A stretch of DNA of 64,000 bases from Macrophomina tecta (taxonomy: Eukaryota; Ascomycota; Dothideomycetes; Botryosphaeriales; Botryosphaeriaceae). The translations under genes and the position numbers were made by a program. Position 1 is the first letter of the stretch. Each line of letters opens with the position of its first letter. The notes under the pieces were generated by a model. The model saw only the letters and a program-made list of their open reading frames with translations. It was not told the origin of the DNA and ran no database searches. The stretch lies in the NCBI GenBank assembly GCA_024180945.1, contig JAKSGN010000006.1:3782001-3846000 (forward strand). The letters are read 5' to 3'. This document shows, piece after piece, positions 44,001-51,239 of this stretch.

Positions 44001-45867
44001 CTTCCTTGATCGTCTTTGGTACTGGCCATTCCCTGATGGAATCCAGTTTCGAGTCGTCCATACCGACGTGTCCGGGGGTGATGATAAAGCCTAAGAATTC
44101 TGTTCTTTGTACGTGCCATTCGCATTTCTCTGGTGCGATAGACAGATTCTTTGCTTGGAGGGTTTCTAGGACCTTTCTGACATGCTTCTTGTGTTCCTCG
44201 AGTGTTTCCGAGAAGATGAGGATATCGTCGAGGTAAGCCATGCAGAAGATATCTAAGTAGTCGCGCAGCGTGTCGTTGACGAGATTCTGGAAGGTTGCTG
44301 GCGCGTTGGTAAGCCCGAATGGCATAACCGTGTACTCGTAGAGTCCTAGCCTCGTTCGGAAAGCTGTCTTCCACTCTTCCCCTTCTTTGATTCTGACCAA
44401 GTGATATCCGTCCCGGAGGTCCAGCTTCGTAAAGTACTTCGCGTTCCCTAACTTGTCCTGGAGCTCGTCAATGCGCGGGAGCGGGTATCGGTTCTTGATC
44501 GTGATATCATTGAGCTGTCGATAGTCGACACAGAGGCGTAACTTGCCATTCTTTTTGGGGACGAAGAGGATCGGATATCCGGCGGATGACGTTGATGGCC
44601 GAATGTATCCTCGTTCGAGGTTCTTCTCGATGTATTCCCTCAAAGCCTCCATTTCCTTCTTCGATAAGGAGTAGATGGGCTTATAAGCCGGCTTCGTTCC
44701 TGGCCTGAGCGGAATCTCGTGGTCCCATGGTTGATGTTTGGGCAAGTCTCCCTTTCCTCTTTCTTGGCAAACGGCAACTAAGTCCCAATACTCTTCGGGT
44801 ACCGTTTCCATTTCTGGGATTGGAGGTGTTCCTTGTGGTTGCTGCCGCATCTCCAAACTACCGTGTTGTCCCCTTTTGATCCTCGCAGGATCGTCTCCTC
44901 CGATGGGAGTTGGACAGTCCTCATCCTTTGGCCTTTCCCGTTGGGCCCTGGCCAGTGCTCTCTGTTGCACCTGGGTTTCGGGAATACTTGACTCGGTAGG
45001 GCTTACTCCGCTTGAGGCGCTGCATTTTACCGAGGAGGCGGCGTTTTGCACGCTGCAGTCCTGGTCCTGTCTTAGGCCATCCTCAAGGTTGCCGTTGATG
45101 CTGCCGTCACTGGGCCTTACGCCATCGTTTGAGTCTTGCGTTTCTTCTGATGATTCGAGGGTATCGTTTCGCTCAGTAGGGCTTATTCCTGCGATAGGGT
45201 TGCATTTTACCGAGGAGGCTTCGCCTTCTGCGCCGCAGTCCTGGTTCTGACTTACACCACTATCGGAGTTGCCTACACAGTCGCCACGTTCAGGCCTTAC
45301 ACTGGCTACTTCCCGATTCATAGTAGGCAAGAGTCGCTGTAGGGTGTTCATTAACCCGTTTTCCATGCGTAACCCGAATTTTCGTAGGAGGTCGTCGATC
45401 TCTTCTCGAAAAACGATTTCGTCTCCTTCGCTGAAGTCGAAGATAGGTTTCTGGGTTCGGATCCAGGGCATACCTAGAATGATGTCGTGCCCGGGGATGC
45501 GTTGGACGTCGAGAGAGATCTGTTCCTGATGGTTTTTGATTTGGAGGGTTGCTTCCTCCGTTTCTATCTTTACCCAGCCTTCTCCGTAGACTGAGCTTTT
45601 CCCGTCGAATCCGCTGAGCGGATATGGCTCTTTCTTTTTTCGGTATAGGATCTTGCACTGTTCCACAAACTCGTTGTGTATAAAGTTTCCGCTCGACCCT
45701 GTGTCGATCAGTATCGAGATGGGACGTCCGTTGAGCGTTCCTTTCGTTTTGAATTGTCTCCAAAGATTTGGTCCGGTGAGAATTCCCGTATTCGATGTGC
45801 GTGATACCATGTGAAGGGACCTAGACTGTGGCCCCTGGGTCGATCCCAATGCCGTAGGGCCGTCTAG
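40837..45867 (-). CDS. pol: Chromovirus Pol polyprotein (PR-RT-RNaseH-IN-chromodomain), expressed by -1 frameshift
   Basis: Open from the gag/pol frameshift site to a stop inside the 3' LTR, about 1676 codons. No ATG is needed; the frame continues from gag. Residue numbers count from the TTG at 45849. Protease: DTGSSGNF at 50-56. A 60-residue unit in the linker is duplicated. Reverse transcriptase: VDYRQLND near 441 and AYLDD at 538-542. RNase H: VETDASG with Asp688. Integrase: zinc ligands His900, His907, Cys937, Cys940 and catalytic Asp970, Asp1036, Glu1072 (in DGQTERMNRTLEQ). Chromodomain: about 1265-1316 (VEKILDCKRFG, YLVKWEGYGNEDNQWVP), which in chromoviruses guides integration to marked chromatin. 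After it some 350 residues of tail remain open, lying opposite the plus-strand gene and passing through the polypurine tract; the true C-terminus is uncertain. Confidence 0.93.
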   Translation of the reverse strand, partial: LDGPTALGSTQGPQSRSLHMVSRTSNTGILTGPNLWRQFKTKGTLNGRPISILIDTGSSGNFIHNEFVEQCKILYRKKKEPYPLSGFDGKSSVYGEGWVKIETEEATLQIKNHQEQISLDVQRIPGHDIILGMPWIRTQKPIFDFSEGDEIVFREEIDDLLRKFGLRMENGLMNTLQRLLPTMNREVASVRPERGDCVGNSDSGVSQNQDCGAEGEASSVKCNPIAGISPTERNDTLESSEETQDSNDGVRPSDGSINGNLEDGLRQDQDCSVQNAASSVKCSASSGVSPTESSIPETQVQQRALARAQRERPKDEDCPTPIGGDDPARIKRGQHGSLEMRQQPQGTPPIPEMETVPEEYWDLVAVCQERGKGDLPKHQPWDHEIPLRPGTKPAYKPIYSLSKKEMEALREYIEKNLERGYIRPSTSSAGYPILFVPKKNGKLRLCVDYRQLNDITIKNRYPLPRIDELQDKLGNAKYFTKLDLRDGYHLVRIKEGEEWKTAFRTRLGLYEYTVMPFGLTNAPATFQNLVNDTLRDYLDIFCMAYLDDILIFSETLEEHKKHVRKVLETLQAKNLSIAPEKCEWHVQRTEFLGFIITPGHVGMDDSKLDSIREWPVPKTIKEVQSFLGFANFYRKFIWNYSKVTEPLTRLTQKEHGFQWGDDQQQAFDSLKRMFCEAPVLGIYDPDKPIEVETDASGFALGACLSQPDDEGRWHPIAFYSRKFTPAELNYDTHDKELLAIVSAFKHWRHYLEGADQQVIVHCDHQNLTRFTTTKELNRRQVRWSQELASYNFKITHRKGVDNAAADALSRRVDYMEGRIEPQPAVLQWTSDGSLTLARQSFPMLRIESNPWHQKIREAYAQDSFAQELLALEDDPRVARDREGTLLFKGLIYVPTRLREALVKDMHVAPAHGHQGIDRTTERITQNFYFPGLRKMVQRIVSQCDLCIRSKAATHAPYGQLQPLEVPERPWQWITLDFITKLPESRDPLTGVKYDSILVFVDRLTKYACFLPYLEASNAEQLAHTFLRYIFADHGMPEVLVSDRDKLMRSEFWQTLMRQLGAKNKLSTTAHAQTDGQTERMNRTLEQYLRCYINYPQDDWATWLPMAQFAYNSAKQESTNVSPFFANYGFEPDAYREAIPSRKLAQKGVLKAEQLRGLHKAISLDLEYVRIMMSKYYNKRHQAAPNLKRGDKVYLLTKNIKSKRPSDKLDFKKIGPFEIAEKLGEVTYRLKLPNTRMNSTFHVAMLEPAPENATIPETQEEIIPENPDAEEDQYPVEKILDCKRFGRQLKYLVKWEGYGNEDNQWVPKDDIHPDLVTEFHRQNPDLPRRRGRPRMRTTENLREPADPSQTETNEQDSQVRENAETSHPAQVPRQNRHDQPAAQQDPPTRDVAVLTRTDPQNSQGQKDPQANWTPRPSPTLPTMQTLAESSWTYAPEGSGAACADAPTSPEWHLPRQRYDRTPGPNDPLRKSVRRTKRNNATPTTRGTCFRNIATRATRLQAGATNRGIILQGKAHGMVLQAVSTRNHLHAVPENATQQVPTTYCGTMRPLGRRLKTVSKRTFGRHDEDLQREMTQEPHGTKRYSRARKIFGPKILKGGIVLRRSLHSIGNKEGKDVLRGTPKKRGNHVAQHVSTQGRTHRALTSRAHNGSPRALWSWARNSTTRLYTLSYLYINHTP
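41077..41086 (-). other. Polypurine tract of chromovirus
   Basis: Minus strand AAAAGGGGGG, four bases from the 3' LTR; the expected plus-strand DNA primer. Confidence 0.85.
41176..41924 (+). CDS. Antisense accessory gene of chromovirus: Zn2Cys6-like cluster plus coiled coil
   Basis: On the strand opposite gag-pol, between chromodomain and polypurine tract. Exons 41176-41422 and 41470-41924 with a 47-bp intron (GTAGGT donor, CTGAC branch, CGCAG end) give 233 residues. Cys42, 45, 52, 62, 65 and 73 have spacing C-x2-C-x6-C-x9-C-x2-C-x7-C, inside the fungal Zn2Cys6 consensus, although the usual basic residues between the second and third cysteine are absent. A basic N-terminal patch (TTIRRRDLLRR) precedes it. 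The intron joins it to a charged coiled coil (residues 83-135, LVRLRKQRRFLQERR), then a Ser/Pro-rich linker with SSKRPRHE, and an acidic, aromatic C-terminus. The layout resembles a small transcription factor. I recall similar cysteine-plus-coiled-coil proteins as repeated unnamed proteins in fungal genomes, but cannot name a family. Function unknown. Confidence 0.7.
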
Positions 45868-45873
45868 TTTTTT
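45821..45873 (-). promoter_or_regulatory. -1 programmed ribosomal frameshift signal at gag/pol junction
   Basis: Minus strand A AAA AAC (45873-45867) in the gag phase GCA AAA AAC, followed at once by the gag stop TAG (45866-45864). Pol lies exactly in the -1 frame and is open from the shift. Five bases downstream a hairpin can form: GGCCC (45861-45857) with GGGCC (45834-45830), enclosing TGGG/CCCA. The spacer TAGAC and GTCTA (45826-45822) can extend it across a small bulge. Heptamer, spacer and stem match the known design of -1 frameshift sites. Confidence 0.88.
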
Positions 45874-47747
45874 GCTAAGTGTTGGCGGGCTATTTCCTCG
45901 TAGAAGTAGAGGTCCCAGTCCTCAGCCGGGGTCGGCAATTCCTTCCACTGTGTCCAGTGTCCGCGCCTGATGAGGCGCCTCCAGTGGATTCGGTCATTGC
46001 AGACCTGGTATTCGAAGGTAGGCATGGCATATTTCTCCTTCGGGACCCATTGCAGGGTATTCTGCACCCTTGTTGCTGTTCCGTACAGGCCGAGGGTTAA
46101 CGCCATGCTACGCAAATGCGCGAGGTCCCGTTGCTGCTGTACTCCCCGGGCCTCATCTTCGAGCCAGGACGCTACTTCGTCGGCCGAGGCGAGGGGTGAT
46201 TCCTTCCAGGGGTGCCACATGCCACCTTCGTAGAATCGAGAGCTGAGCTTTCCCTTCCACACCTGATATTGCTGTGGTGGTAGGTCTATCCTTGATCCGG
46301 GGGTCCAGTTGATTGTCGGGGCAAGGCTGGGTTCGACACGCCTCGTGTCCCCGTACCTGCTCAAGTGTTCCGTGATTCGGTCGAGCATGGCTTGGTCCTG
46401 CCATTGTTCTGTGTTCCCGGCTTCGCTGGACTCGGGGGTGCTATCGTAGAGTTCGCCTGTGTCGCTGTTGACTAGCTCGTCGTCGTAGGGGAAGTCGTCG
46501 ATCAAGTCGTCGATTTCTAGTACTTCCTCGTTCCTAGTCATCATGCCAAATTGTCGAGGTTCGTGAGGGTACCATCCTGATATGTCCTTGCTGCTTTGGT
46601 GCGTTTGACAGTCATCGTTGTAGCAGGCTGTCCAGTGCAGCGTATCGTGGTTGTCTTGGCGGGATGCAACCGATGCTTCGCGCTGAGCGCTCGAGGTCTG
46701 CTTCTCCTCCTTTTTGTTGCGAGGGTTCTGCGGGCACTTGGGAGAGAAGTGCTTGTCACTGCCGCAGGTGATGCAGAGTCGATCCTTGTAGCGCTGCTTC
46801 TGCTCGTCCGTCCAATTTGGGTTAGGTCCTTTGGGCTTCTTGTTGTTGTTTCGACCCTTATTCCCTTTCTTGTCGTCTTGGCGGTTGGCGGCGTCTAAAG
46901 CCATAGCATCTCCTCCTTCCAACGTGGTGCGTTCTCGGCGTGGCTTGGTCGTGTTTGCTTGGTAGCCACCCTTTTTCTCGAACCACCTGTTGGTGCGTCT
47001 TCTGTCCATATCGGTAGCCAGGCGGATCAGTTCCGGGAGTGTTTCTGGTTCGTCGTGGTAGGACATGGCCTCTTTGATCTCGTCCTTCAGGCCGCGGTAG
47101 TACAGCTGTCGGAGCGTGTAGTCTGAGTGCTCTCCGGCGACGTAGGCTGCTTCTTGGAATTCGGCCGTGTAGTCGAGTACGGACTTTTTCTGCTGAATCC
47201 TGAAAAGGATCTGATTGGCGCGCTTGGCCTCGTCGATGGCACTGAAAGCGTCCTGCAGTTGTTTGGCGAATGTCCTGTAGTCGGAGAAGATGGCCTGGGT
47301 CTGAGGCGACCATTGCCATTGCGGCTTTTCTTGGGTCTCTCGTTTATAAGGTCTGAACCACTTTTCTGCTGCTCCTCGGAGGAAGGTACTGGCGTAGCGA
47401 ACCTTGTCTGCGTCGTTGCCGAATTGTCCTTTGGCGAAGTGCAGATAGTCTTCCAGCTGCATGAGGAAGCTCTGCGTCTTGGTACGCTCTCCGTGGTAAA
47501 GGTCCGGCTTCGGCACCTTGACCTTAGTGGTTGGGTCCCTTGCAGGGCTTGGCCCAGTGGTTTGATCCTGCCGACCCCTCAGGACGAGATTCTCGGCTCG
47601 TAGTTCCTGAATCATCTGCATGAGTTCTCTCATGGTGGGCTCCGTTTGCTCCTGTCGAGCGGGCTGAGGGGGCCCGGGAGTCGGTGTGTGAGGAACTGCT
47701 GGACGATCTTGTCCCGCGCTGATGTCCTCCATGTTGACCGAGTCCAT
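45864..47747 (-). CDS. gag: Chromovirus Gag
   Basis: 627 residues with ATG at 47747. It forms the capsid of the retroelement particle. Residues 35-60 are a predicted short coiled coil (MRELMQMIQELRAENLVLRG). The retrotransposon gag core follows (residues 80-250, including FLRGAAEKWFRPY and LRQLYYRGLKDEI). One CCHC zinc knuckle (Cys325, Cys328, His333, Cys338; CITCGSDKHFSPKC) lies after a Lys/Asn-rich stretch. The roughly 280 residues beyond the knuckle are acidic and Trp-rich (WHPWKES, RGHWTQWKELPTP), longer than in simple Ty3 elements. The frame ends ARQHLAKN at the frameshift heptamer. Confidence 0.93.
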   Translation of the reverse strand: MDSVNMEDISAGQDRPAVPHTPTPGPPQPARQEQTEPTMRELMQMIQELRAENLVLRGRQDQTTGPSPARDPTTKVKVPKPDLYHGERTKTQSFLMQLEDYLHFAKGQFGNDADKVRYASTFLRGAAEKWFRPYKRETQEKPQWQWSPQTQAIFSDYRTFAKQLQDAFSAIDEAKRANQILFRIQQKKSVLDYTAEFQEAAYVAGEHSDYTLRQLYYRGLKDEIKEAMSYHDEPETLPELIRLATDMDRRRTNRWFEKKGGYQANTTKPRRERTTLEGGDAMALDAANRQDDKKGNKGRNNNKKPKGPNPNWTDEQKQRYKDRLCITCGSDKHFSPKCPQNPRNKKEEKQTSSAQREASVASRQDNHDTLHWTACYNDDCQTHQSSKDISGWYPHEPRQFGMMTRNEEVLEIDDLIDDFPYDDELVNSDTGELYDSTPESSEAGNTEQWQDQAMLDRITEHLSRYGDTRRVEPSLAPTINWTPGSRIDLPPQQYQVWKGKLSSRFYEGGMWHPWKESPLASADEVASWLEDEARGVQQQRDLAHLRSMALTLGLYGTATRVQNTLQWVPKEKYAMPTFEYQVCNDRIHWRRLIRRGHWTQWKELPTPAEDWDLYFYEEIARQHLAKN

Positions 47748-47828
47748 TGCTGTTTCCTAAACTCGTTAGGGGGTGATACCTTACCCGATGAGACTTGATC
47801 TCGGAACCTTCCTCTCCTTGCAAGGATG

Positions 47829-47836
47829 GTGGTCAA
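47829..47836 (-). other. Chromovirus primer-binding site, possibly self-priming
   Basis: Two bases from the 5' LTR the minus strand reads TTGACCAC. No TGG start, expected when a tRNA 3' CCA end primes, is present. The 8-mer is complementary to GTGGTCAA in the LTR (48023-48016), which lies about 36 bases after the TATA box, near the expected RNA 5' end. Confidence 0.55.
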
Positions 47837-47838
47837 AG

Positions 47839-48274
47839 TGTAACGAGCGGGCCTCTGCCTCTAAGGATCCAAACACCAAAGAGGGAGAAAACCTGTCGAG
47901 GGGGTTTTCCTTGAGTGGGTACAAGAAGAGGGTGAGAGCAAGTCGAGCACGTGATGAGACTGAGCACTGCGTGCGAAGGCCGTGTTACTAACAATGTGCT
48001 GAATTGTTATTGAAGTTGACCACGAAGGTCAAAGCTATCTAAGGAGTGTGGTTTATATACAAGTAGGAAAGTGTATACAATCTAGTGGTGCTGTTGCGAG
48101 CCCAGCTCCAGAGGGCTCGAGGTGAGCCGTTGTGAGCCCGGCTCGTAAGGGCTCGGTGGGTCCGTCCTTGGGTACTCACGTGCTGAGCCACGTGATCCCC
48201 TCTTTTCTTTGGAGTTCCCCGCAGAACGTCCTTTCCTTCCTTATTCCCTATACTGTGGAGGCTGCGCCGTAACA
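47839..48274 (-). repeat. 5' LTR of chromovirus, with promoter
   Basis: 436 bp. A TATATAA box lies at 48059-48053 on the minus strand. A hairpin TTGACC-TTCGT-GGTCAA follows at about the expected transcription start. Confidence 0.95.
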
Positions 48275-48279
48275 ATAAG
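48275..48279. repeat. Target site duplication ATAAG (inner element, right)
   Basis: Matches 40632-40636. Confidence 0.9.
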
Positions 48280-48860
48280 CTACCTAGTCTTCGGATTTAC
48301 CAATGCCTTTACGCACTTAGTTATTATTTAGTTATTCGGCTTCCACCCCTCAGGTCTTGCTGCCTTATTTAGGTACGGACAGTCTGCCCAGTAGTGGACC
48401 TCATCGCATAGGCACCGAGGTGGTGCCTCACAGCCTCGAAGAGTAGCTGTAAAGGCTACGTACGTTGTTTACTAGTTTCGGGTTCGGTAGTAGCGACGGT
48501 AGTTCTCAACCATCTAATAGAGGCTTGGCATAATAGAGTCCTCCGTTTCGTACTTAACCATCTAAGCCGTTGCCCAGTGGATATCTATTTTCTCAACTAC
48601 TAAGACGAAGTCACGGCTTGCGCGTTGGCCGGCTACATCTAGAGGTTGAACGTATTCGTTGCTTAGGCCGTGGCCGTATCTGGAGGCTCTGAAAGCTCCG
48701 GCTCTAAATAACCGTCTGGTTTAGCTAGAAGGTCTGGATTGATAAGCTCCCAAATCTAATACTACTGTGCACGAGACTTAATCAGATAAAGCCATGTCTC
48801 CCACTAGCTAGGCTCTGAGAGAGTGATAGTGGTGTTACTGGTGCGGTTAGTAACGGCCAT
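48275..48860 (-). pseudogene. Relic copia gag, stop-ridden, interrupted by chromovirus
   Basis: Minus strand frame from ATG at 48860 reads MAVTNRTSNTTITLSEPS, then a TAG where CAG (Gln) is expected, then WETWLYLIKSRAQ, two more TAG, and IWELINPDLLAKPDGYLEP. This resembles the start of fungal Ty1/copia Gag. Several stops are TAG or TAA that could arise from CAG or CAA by C-to-T change; others cannot. The chromovirus lies at its distal end. Confidence 0.7.
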
Positions 48861-48931
48861 GGTAATTAGTAGAACGCTTAAGATAGCTAGAATAGATAAC
48901 ACAAGAATAATTTAGCAGCCCTAGCGGCTCC

Positions 48932-48942
48932 GGGCTCATAAC
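48932..48942 (-). other. Primer-binding site of outer copia-type element
   Basis: Minus strand GTTATGAGCCC directly after the 5' LTR. It is complementary to GGGCTCATAAC, the anticodon stem-loop of initiator tRNA-Met, as used by copia-type half-tRNA priming. Confidence 0.75.
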
Positions 48943-49101
48943 TATTGAACTTGGTGGAAAAATTGATGAGATTCTCGGTGATAGACAGGAATAAGAAGGG
49001 GTGCCCTCTTATATCCGTGCCACTAACGCTAGCTATACTACTAAGACACTTGTGAAGCTAACTAGTATAGTTATAACGCTCGTGAAACCGCTATTCCAAC
49101 A
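48943..49101 (-). repeat. 5' LTR of outer copia-type element
   Basis: 159 bp, right copy, keeping TG at the six sites that read TA in the left copy. Confidence 0.88.
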
Positions 49102-49106
49102 GAGAA
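49102..49106. repeat. Target site duplication GAGAA (outer element, right)
   Basis: Matches 40057-40061. Confidence 0.85.
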
Positions 49107-49651
49107 GAATCTCCACCTAACGACTTCACTGTAGAAACTAGATAGATTTCTAACTATTTAATTCAATTTTTTTTTTTTTTGAGACGGTTCTGGGACCATT
49201 ATCTTCGTAATATGATAGGCTTTCTCAAAGCAAGAGACTCAGTAAACGGCAGGCTCCTCTCATTCTATTGGACTTGATAAGAAGTCATGCAATGGCATTC
49301 TACATTGTACCATGCGGGTATTAAGCAGACTACCGCTGTGAGATCGTAACCGCGCAAATAAGGCGGCAAATTCGACTGCATAAGAAGACAAAGGGAATGA
49401 AAAAGAAAGGTATACCGTCAGGCAAGCTACGCAGCAGACCCACGAGCTGGAACTTTTCGCACAAGTGACACCTGCGCGCTCCGTAAAACCCCTCAACGCC
49501 CCCCTCACCAAAGGAGTAAGCAAGCAAGCGAGCGAGCAAGCAAGCCACACGCTTATATAGAAACTAAACCCCTTTTAACCCCTTGAACTCCGAACTGATG
49601 AACAGAGAAAGAGAGAGAGGAGAAGGAAAAACAAAGGAAAGGCGACCATCA
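49107..49651. other. Intergenic, right flank of retrotransposon island
   Basis: Contains a T-run near 49170-49181 and a GCAA/GCGA tetranucleotide repeat near 49517-49547. No gene supported. Confidence 0.5.
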
Positions 49652-51239
49652 TCACACAACATCGCCGGGATCCCTCCTCGCGGCGGCCCTCCCGGCCGAG
49701 TGCAGCTCGCGCTGACTCTCGCTGTCCTCGCGCTCACTGCTCTCGCCCCTACTCCGCTCCCTCGCGACGACCTGCCACCAACTCCTCCTCTTCTCGCCGC
49801 GCGGGCCTGCGCCCGCGTCGCCCACCCTTTCCTCCACAACCTGCACCTCCGTCCCCTTCGTAATGCCGGCCCGCCCGTCCGGCAGCAGCGGCGGACTGTC
49901 CCCGCCGCTGGCCTTGGTCACCTTGGTCACCATCTCGAAATCGCCGTCCGTCTCGGTGCGCAGCAGGCTCCACGGGCCGCCGCGCGAGCCGGAGCGGCCG
50001 CGCGAGTGGTCGCTGGGCCAGACGGTGTTGTTTTGCTTGTGGATGCCGCCGGGCGTGAGCTGCTGCGAGGGGTTGGGCGTGGCGCGGCCGCCCGTCCCGC
50101 CGTAGGAGCCGAATTTGGAAGTCAGCATGCGGAAGAGCGGGCGCAGGGTGGCGAGCGAGCCGGCGGTGATGGCGAGGCCTTGTTCCGTGTCGGACCAGAT
50201 GGCGATGTCAACAGTGGCCCCTGTTGTCGGAGAGGCGGAGGTTAGTGTTTTGTTTTTCTTTCTTTCTCTTTCCTGATTTTTTCTTTTTAGGGGGGCGCGG
50301 GCAAGGGTGGGAAGACTGAGGAAGGGGGGAGCGGGAGGTAAGTCTTACAGAGGAAGTCGGGGTTTCTGAAGTCCTTGACGTAGGCCATGCGGACGAGCAC
50401 TGCGGATGAGGCGCTGGAGACGGAAGGGTTAGCCGTGCTCGCTCTTGCTTGTTGGCGGTGTGGGAGCGCGAGATGGTGCTTACATGCAGGCCATGCTGAG
50501 AATTGGCACGAGGGCGACCTTGACACTCTTCCGCATGTTGAGGTTCCAGATCAGGAAGATGGGCAGGATACCGAACGTAAAGTCGCAGATGGCGGAGACG
50601 GTGCCGTAAAGGTAGGTCAAGGCGATGATTATTTCGACGTTGATGCAGGTGCCCTTTTCGCCGATGTTCTGGGTCCAGAAATGCGAGATGGGGTTGCACT
50701 GGAAGAGGGTGACGAAGAAGAACACGAGGCCGGTCACGGCTGTCAGGGACATGACGGTCCAGATAATCCAGACGTGGATGCGGTGGACGGTCAGACGGAG
50801 TAGGAAATAGCCGATACTGATTTTGGCAGAGATCATGGTCAGGCAGTAGGCGACGTAGCAGAGCCACCAGTACTGGACATGGCATTAGAGAAGTTCGGAG
50901 ACACGGCGTAGACGGAGAGTGCTCACTCTCATAGCCTTCATAGCGTCTTCAGGGTCCAAGTCCGCCATGTGCCGACCAGTTCCGTAGTGAATCCCGCCGA
51001 TTACGCATGTTGCGAACATGATGTGGGTAAGCTGGGGAGGGTGAATGATCAGTGTCATGAGTCTCAGCGGGCGGCACACTGAGGCTTACTGTCGCGGCTA
51101 CCATGAACCAATCGTCGATTCCAAAGGCCTTTACTAAGCCCAATCGTACGTAGACTCGTAGTACTGTAGACACGAAGGCCATGCTGACCATGACGGCGCA
51201 GACGTACAGGAGCTCCGGCCCTCGGTTTTCGACGGCCAT
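49652..51239 (-). CDS. Fungal rhodopsin-domain seven-helix membrane protein (Pth11/SAT4-like superfamily)
   Basis: Five exons (51239-51090, 51031-50927, 50872-50484, 50413-50349, 50220-49652), introns of 58, 54, 70 and 128 bp, 425 residues. Splicing restores the family blocks: AFGIDDWFMVAAT in the first loop, GGIHYGTGRH, then YWWLCYVAYCLTMISAKISI, the Cys-containing FQCNPISHFW, CDFTFGILPIFLIWNLNM, and NPDFLWATVDIAIWSDTEQG followed by ITAGSLATLRPLF. About seven hydrophobic spans precede a cytosolic tail of some 140 residues rich in Gly, Arg and Ser (STOP at 49652). Members are often plasma-membrane sensors or of unknown role; no CFEM domain is present, so this is not a classical Pth11. The ATG at 51239 is the first in frame. 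Confidence 0.88.

Larger units (their letters stand above)
40637..48274 (-). mobile_element. Full-length Ty3/gypsy chromovirus
   Basis: 7638 bp with two 436-bp LTRs, ATAAG target duplication, primer site, gag, frameshifted pol (protease, RT, RNase H, integrase, chromodomain) and polypurine tract, all on the minus strand, plus a spliced gene on the plus strand. The LTRs differ at one base (T at 40995, C at 48197). gag and pol have no internal stops. The element looks recent and possibly active. It sits inside the gag relic of the older copia-type element. Confidence 0.95.
40062..49101 (-). mobile_element. Old Ty1/copia-type LTR element, deleted and interrupted by a gypsy element
   Basis: Two 159-bp direct repeats (40062-40220 and 48943-49101), bounded by GAGAA duplications, start TGTTGGAATAG on the minus strand. 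Just inside the right LTR is GTTATGAGCCC, complementary to the internal anticodon region of initiator tRNA-Met, the half-tRNA priming of copia. A purine tract lies inside the left LTR. Only about 1.08 kb of the element's own interior remains (40221-40636 and 48280-48942); a full copia element has 4-5 kb, so most of pol is gone. The rest of the span is the inserted chromovirus. The LTRs differ at six sites, all TG in the right copy and TA in the left. Confidence 0.88.
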
